64,000 nt of DNA, from the NCBI GenBank assembly GCA_965601975.1, contig OZ271856.1:3286001-3350000 (forward strand), in the 5' to 3' direction. Within the stretch, counting starts at the first letter, position 1; each line of letters starts with the position of its first letter. Origin of the DNA: JANQIO01 sp965601975 (GTDB taxonomy: Bacteria > Pseudomonadota > Gammaproteobacteria > Pseudomonadales > Halieaceae). This document shows, piece by piece, positions 60,799 to 64,000 of the stretch. A model generated the notes under the pieces. The model had not been told where the DNA came from and made no database searches. It saw only the letters and a program-made list of their open reading frames with translations. A program made the translations under genes and the position numbers.

Positions 60799-62268
60799 CT
60801 ATTCGCGGTGCTCCCGATCAATCGCCAACGCCTGCATGGGCGCAAGGCGCAGCTGTGCGGTGCCGTCCTCGTTTACTTTGAGCGGCGTCGATGAACCGAG
60901 AATATCCGGGTAGGTTCCGGCCGGGAGACCGGTCTGTAGTGATGCCACAAGACTGGATTTCTTGTCACGATTGACGGCGACAAAGCCAAAGCCGTCGTCA
61001 CCGCTCACCGCAAAGGCCACCTGGCTGCCGCCGTTGTCCCACCAGTGTGATGCGCTGGTCGCGCCTGCAGCGCGGGCGCGGTTGCGAAAGTCCACCATGG
61101 CCAGCATCGCAGGCCGGCGATGTTCGCAGATCCAGTTGTCACCGCCACAGTCTGCCTCACCGCTCTCACTGAAGACCGGCAGGGTGTTCCCGTCACCGTC
61201 GTGCGGTGGCCCGCGATTGTCGTCTTTCCCGCCCCACTCGTAGCTCGACATCAGCTTGGGGTAACCGTAGGGCCAGCCGAGCATGAAGACATTGGCCAGA
61301 TCATAGACCTTGCCACTGCGGTGGGTGGTCTGGGCCGCCATGCCGTGGCCGCGCTGGTTGTCGTGATTGTCGACGAAGACAACGGCGCGATCGCTGGGCA
61401 ATAATCCGCCGGACTGATCCAGGTCCTTGAGGTCAGCGAGCCTTCCCGCGGCAAACGCCTCGCCAATGCGGCGGCTGTAGAGAAATTCCGTGACATTGGC
61501 GTAGCCCGAGTAATCGAAAACACCCACCGGTTCCCCGCGGGTGTCCACCACTTCCTGGAAGACATAGGGGTCGCCCTTCAGTTTCCCGAGAATGGATTCG
61601 ATGTCCTCCGGGAACATGTGCTTGGCGGCGTCGATGCGGAATCCCGCAACTCCCGTATCCATCAGGCGCTGCAGGTACGCGGCAGAGGTCGCCTGCACGT
61701 GCGGATGGCCCGTGTTGAGGTCCGGCAGGTCCAGCAGCTGGCAGCGCCGGATGCGCTCGGCCCGCTTGGCATTCAGCTTGGGATCGTCGCTGCCCTTGTA
61801 GTCTTCCGGCTGGATAAAGCACTTGCGGTTGAAATGTTCGTCGCTGTAGTCCCGGAATTCACGCTTCCTGATATCGAACGGGGTGCCCGCCACCCCACGG
61901 CCCACCTGGTCGCCCATATGGTTGATGACCGCATCCACGTAGATGCCAACGCCCACATTGGCGCAGCGTTCCACCATGTCGCGGAAGGCGGCCTCGTCGC
62001 CGGAGCGGCTGACCAGGTCGAAGGTCACCGGCTGGTAACGCGCCCACCAGGCGTACTGGCGGTACAGCTTTTTGCTATTGTGGCCCACGTGTTCGTTGGG
62101 TGGCGACACCTGCACCGCGGAAAATCCGGCCGGCCCCAGCACCTGCTCGCATTCCTGCGCTACATCGGCCCAGCGCCACTCGAACAGCTGCACGAAAACC
62201 GAGCGCTCATCGGCCTGGGCCGGCAGGCACAGGCAGGCACCGATCAGTGCGACAAACAGGAACCTCAA
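60799..62268 (-). CDS. Animal-type (chloride-dependent) alpha-amylase, GH13
   Basis: A 489-residue secreted alpha-amylase. The signal peptide covers residues 1-19. The catalytic residues are Asp213 (GFRIDAAKH), Glu239 (VFQEVVD) and Asp303 (VDNHDNQRGHG). Arg211 and Asn301 occupy the chloride-ligand positions of animal-type amylases such as that of Pseudoalteromonas haloplanktis (GH13_24). It cuts internal alpha-1,4 bonds of starch. The start is TTG at 62268, overlapping the glucanotransferase stop (TTGA) and preceded by GAGAGG. Confidence 0.92.
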   Translation of the reverse strand: MRFLFVALIGACLCLPAQADERSVFVQLFEWRWADVAQECEQVLGPAGFSAVQVSPPNEHVGHNSKKLYRQYAWWARYQPVTFDLVSRSGDEAAFRDMVERCANVGVGIYVDAVINHMGDQVGRGVAGTPFDIRKREFRDYSDEHFNRKCFIQPEDYKGSDDPKLNAKRAERIRRCQLLDLPDLNTGHPHVQATSAAYLQRLMDTGVAGFRIDAAKHMFPEDIESILGKLKGDPYVFQEVVDTRGEPVGVFDYSGYANVTEFLYSRRIGEAFAAGRLADLKDLDQSGGLLPSDRAVVFVDNHDNQRGHGMAAQTTHRSGKVYDLANVFMLGWPYGYPKLMSSYEWGGKDDNRGPPHDGDGNTLPVFSESGEADCGGDNWICEHRRPAMLAMVDFRNRARAAGATSASHWWDNGGSQVAFAVSGDDGFGFVAVNRDKKSSLVASLQTGLPAGTYPDILGSSTPLKVNEDGTAQLRLAPMQALAIDREHRE

Positions 62269-64000
62269 GTGCGCGCCTCTCGCATCGCGGTACACAGCTC
62301 GGCTACGGACTCGCGCTGGAACAGGTTCTCCAGGGGCCAACGCAATTTGCGCTGCCAGTTCTTATGGGTGTCGAAGGTACCGGGCACATTGACCGGGGAC
62401 ACCATGCCCATCAGGTCTTCCAGCTGCGCGATCATGACCGCCGAGCGGCTGTGGGCCAGGAAGCGGTGAACGGCGACATTCAGCGCGTCAGTCATGGCAG
62501 GTATGGCGGCGGCGTCGCCCTCCCCGTCCCAGCAGCCGTCCGCGATCAGTGCATCCAGCAGCCGCTGCCGGTCGAGCACGCGATTACTGCGCATTTCAGC
62601 GACCGTGGCCTCGGACCCCAGCAGGTCGAGGTCCGCCCGCAGCTCGATATCGGAGCCGTCCCACCAGCTGGCCAGGGGCGGCAGGTCGTGGGTGGTGACG
62701 GTGGCCACGGCTTCCCGGGGGTAATCCGCAGGCGCAATCATTCCGGACTTCGACTTCTCGAAATACAGCACCCGGTAGGAGAACAGGTGGTTCTCTTCCA
62801 TGACCTGGGTGAGCTCCTCGGGCACCGTGCCCAGGTCTTCGCCGATCACCAGGCAGCGATTGCGCTGGCTTTCCAGGGCGAGGATACCGAGCAGCTCTTC
62901 CAGCGAGTAGTTCACGTAGGCGCCGTCCGCGGCGCTGCCGGACTTGGGAATCCACCACAGGCGCAGCAGCGATACGGCGTGGTCATAGCGCACCGCACCA
63001 CAGACCGACATATTCGCGCGCAGGTTGTCCACGAACAGACGGTAGGCGCTGTCCCGCAGCTCGGTGGGGTCCAGGGGCGGGAAGCCCCAGTCCTGGCCGG
63101 ACCTGGCCAGCTCGTCGGGCGGCGCCCCGGCGCTGGCCTCGAGGCAGAAGGCAGACTGGTTGGCCCAGACTTCCGAGCCGTTCATATCCACTCCCACCGC
63201 CAGGTCCAGGTAGATGCCGACGGCCATGCCACACTCACGGGCCACGGCCTGGGCGGTGGCAAGCTGTTCGTTGGCGCACCACTGCAGGAACTGGTAGTAG
63301 CGAACCCGGTCGGCGTGCTCTGCGGCAAACTCCGCCACCGCCGGTGAGGCCGGATCCCGGTACTGTTCGGGCCAGACCGGCCAGCCCCAGATCTGCATGT
63401 CCTGGCGCAGGTAGTATTCGTGCAGGGTGTCGTAGATCGCGTGCAGTTGCAGGGCGTCTCCGCGGGCTTCGCAGAAGCGCTCGAAGGCTTCGCGATCGCG
63501 CGGTGCAGCGTGATCGATGAATCGCCGATACAGCAACTCCAGCACCGGCAGCTTGCAGTCGGCCACGCCCTGGTAGTCGACGTGGTGGGTATCGCGCAGG
63601 GCCGCCAGGCGCCCCTGGAAAGCCTCGCTCTCCACTTGCTCCCGGGCTGGTGCGCAGTCCGCATAACCGGGAACCCGCTCCGGGTCGATATACATCACGT
63701 TCAGGAACGAGCGGTTGGACGGGCTGTAGGGCGAGAAGTGCAGCGGATTGGCCGGGAACAGGGCATGCAGCGGGTTCAGGCCCACGACGTCGACGCCGGC
63801 GCTGGCGGAGTCACGGATCAGCCGTTCCAGGTCCGTGAAATCGCCCATGCCCCAGTTGCGGGCCGAGCGCACCGTGTAGAGCTGCACACTAACGCCAAAT
63901 ACACTGCCGCCGGCCTCGAGTTTGTCCGGCTGGTAGGAGGTGCGCGGCGCCACCAGCATCGCGCACTCGCAGGCGACGGCGCCGTCACTATCCAGCAGTT
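62265..64000 (-). CDS. malQ: 4-alpha-glucanotransferase (amylomaltase), 5' part outside the window
   Basis: The frame stays open to the right edge, so the N-terminus is missing; about 578 residues are visible. MalQ (GH77) landmarks are AVRYDHAVSLLRLWWIP with the nucleophile Asp, VIGEDLGTVPEEL with the acid Glu, and VTTHDLPPLASWW with the transition-state Asp. It disproportionates maltodextrins in the cytoplasm, making glucose and longer chains. It is cotranscribed with, and overlaps, the alpha-amylase. The active-site wording YDH in place of the commoner IDH is a mild deviation. Confidence 0.93.
   Translation of the reverse strand, partial: LLDSDGAVACECAMLVAPRTSYQPDKLEAGGSVFGVSVQLYTVRSARNWGMGDFTDLERLIRDSASAGVDVVGLNPLHALFPANPLHFSPYSPSNRSFLNVMYIDPERVPGYADCAPAREQVESEAFQGRLAALRDTHHVDYQGVADCKLPVLELLYRRFIDHAAPRDREAFERFCEARGDALQLHAIYDTLHEYYLRQDMQIWGWPVWPEQYRDPASPAVAEFAAEHADRVRYYQFLQWCANEQLATAQAVARECGMAVGIYLDLAVGVDMNGSEVWANQSAFCLEASAGAPPDELARSGQDWGFPPLDPTELRDSAYRLFVDNLRANMSVCGAVRYDHAVSLLRLWWIPKSGSAADGAYVNYSLEELLGILALESQRNRCLVIGEDLGTVPEELTQVMEENHLFSYRVLYFEKSKSGMIAPADYPREAVATVTTHDLPPLASWWDGSDIELRADLDLLGSEATVAEMRSNRVLDRQRLLDALIADGCWDGEGDAAAIPAMTDALNVAVHRFLAHSRSAVMIAQLEDLMGMVSPVNVPGTFDTHKNWQRKLRWPLENLFQRESVAELCTAMREART

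Noticed and set aside
62100..63347. A 415-codon plus-strand frame across the amylase/glucanotransferase junction
   Set aside because: It is antisense to two enzymes with intact catalytic motifs.
1..64000. tRNA, rRNA or riboswitch genes
   Set aside because: I saw no cloverleaf with TTCRANY loop and acceptor pairing, no rRNA sequence and no recognisable riboswitch core in the intergenic regions; a covariance search was not possible.

Overview
The window reads as one stretch of a GC-rich (roughly 60-65% G+C by eye), densely coding Gram-negative chromosome. A large TonB-dependent receptor, RND efflux, Tat and lipoprotein signals, periplasmic enzymes, and maltodextrin genes combined with many acyl-CoA genes all point to a marine gammaproteobacterium of the Halieaceae (OM60/NOR5) or a related family. 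The family name is inference from gene content. No rRNA, tRNA, CRISPR array, integrase or insertion sequence was seen.

Region 1 (0-4 kb) holds poorly characterised genes: a 624-residue acidic unknown, a small membrane protein, a GNAT acetyltransferase and a Tat/lipoprotein-signal SMI1/KNR4-like protein, ending in an array of G+C-rich hairpin repeats. Region 2 (4-17.3 kb) is CoA-thioester catabolism: an Ltp2-like thiolase-fold aldolase with a DUF35 partner, two acyl-CoA dehydrogenases, a two-domain MaoC hydratase, a TetR regulator with a near-perfect operator, a Baeyer-Villiger-type monooxygenase, a sulfotransferase, an HSL-type esterase, an SLC13 transporter, an AGXT-like aminotransferase and a Ddn-like oxidoreductase. 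The set covers every step that removes a propionyl-CoA unit from a steroid- or bile-acid-like side chain. Region 3 (17.3-25 kb) holds a PhoX phosphatase with a candidate Pho box, an adrenodoxin-type ferredoxin, an RND pump with its adaptor, and a TetR.

Region 4 (25-36 kb) is the least explained part. All genes are on the plus strand: two paralogous secreted metallo-beta-lactamase-fold hydrolases, an outer-membrane barrel-like protein, a membrane-anchored DUF3179 protein, a small membrane protein, then an overlapping four-gene unit (unknown membrane protein, ABC ATPase, MacB/FtsX-like permease, ZnuA-like lipoprotein) and a periplasmic alpha-carbonic anhydrase. I read it as a periplasmic zinc-enzyme island with its own, non-ZnuB type metal transporter. 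Region 5 (36-45 kb) is mixed: a TAXI-like lipoprotein, a gingipain-like (C25) lipoprotein with calcium-binding repeats, membrane and secreted unknowns, a crotonase and an acyl-CoA synthetase.

Region 6 (45-64 kb) is a maltodextrin locus: two SLC45-like sugar transporters divergent from a TonB receptor, two tandem flavin-dependent halogenases, an EEP-family hydrolase, DUF5329 and GDPD-like proteins, a sugar-porter MFS, a GH97 alpha-glucosidase, glucokinase, a chloride-type GH13 alpha-amylase and a 4-alpha-glucanotransferase that runs off the window end. Between the transporters and the receptor lie two identical 12-bp TACGTA-centred sites typical of a LacI-family maltose regulator. Four long inverted repeats beginning GGGG(A/T)CAG or GGGGAGAG are scattered through the window and look like one family of REP/RAYT-type palindromes.
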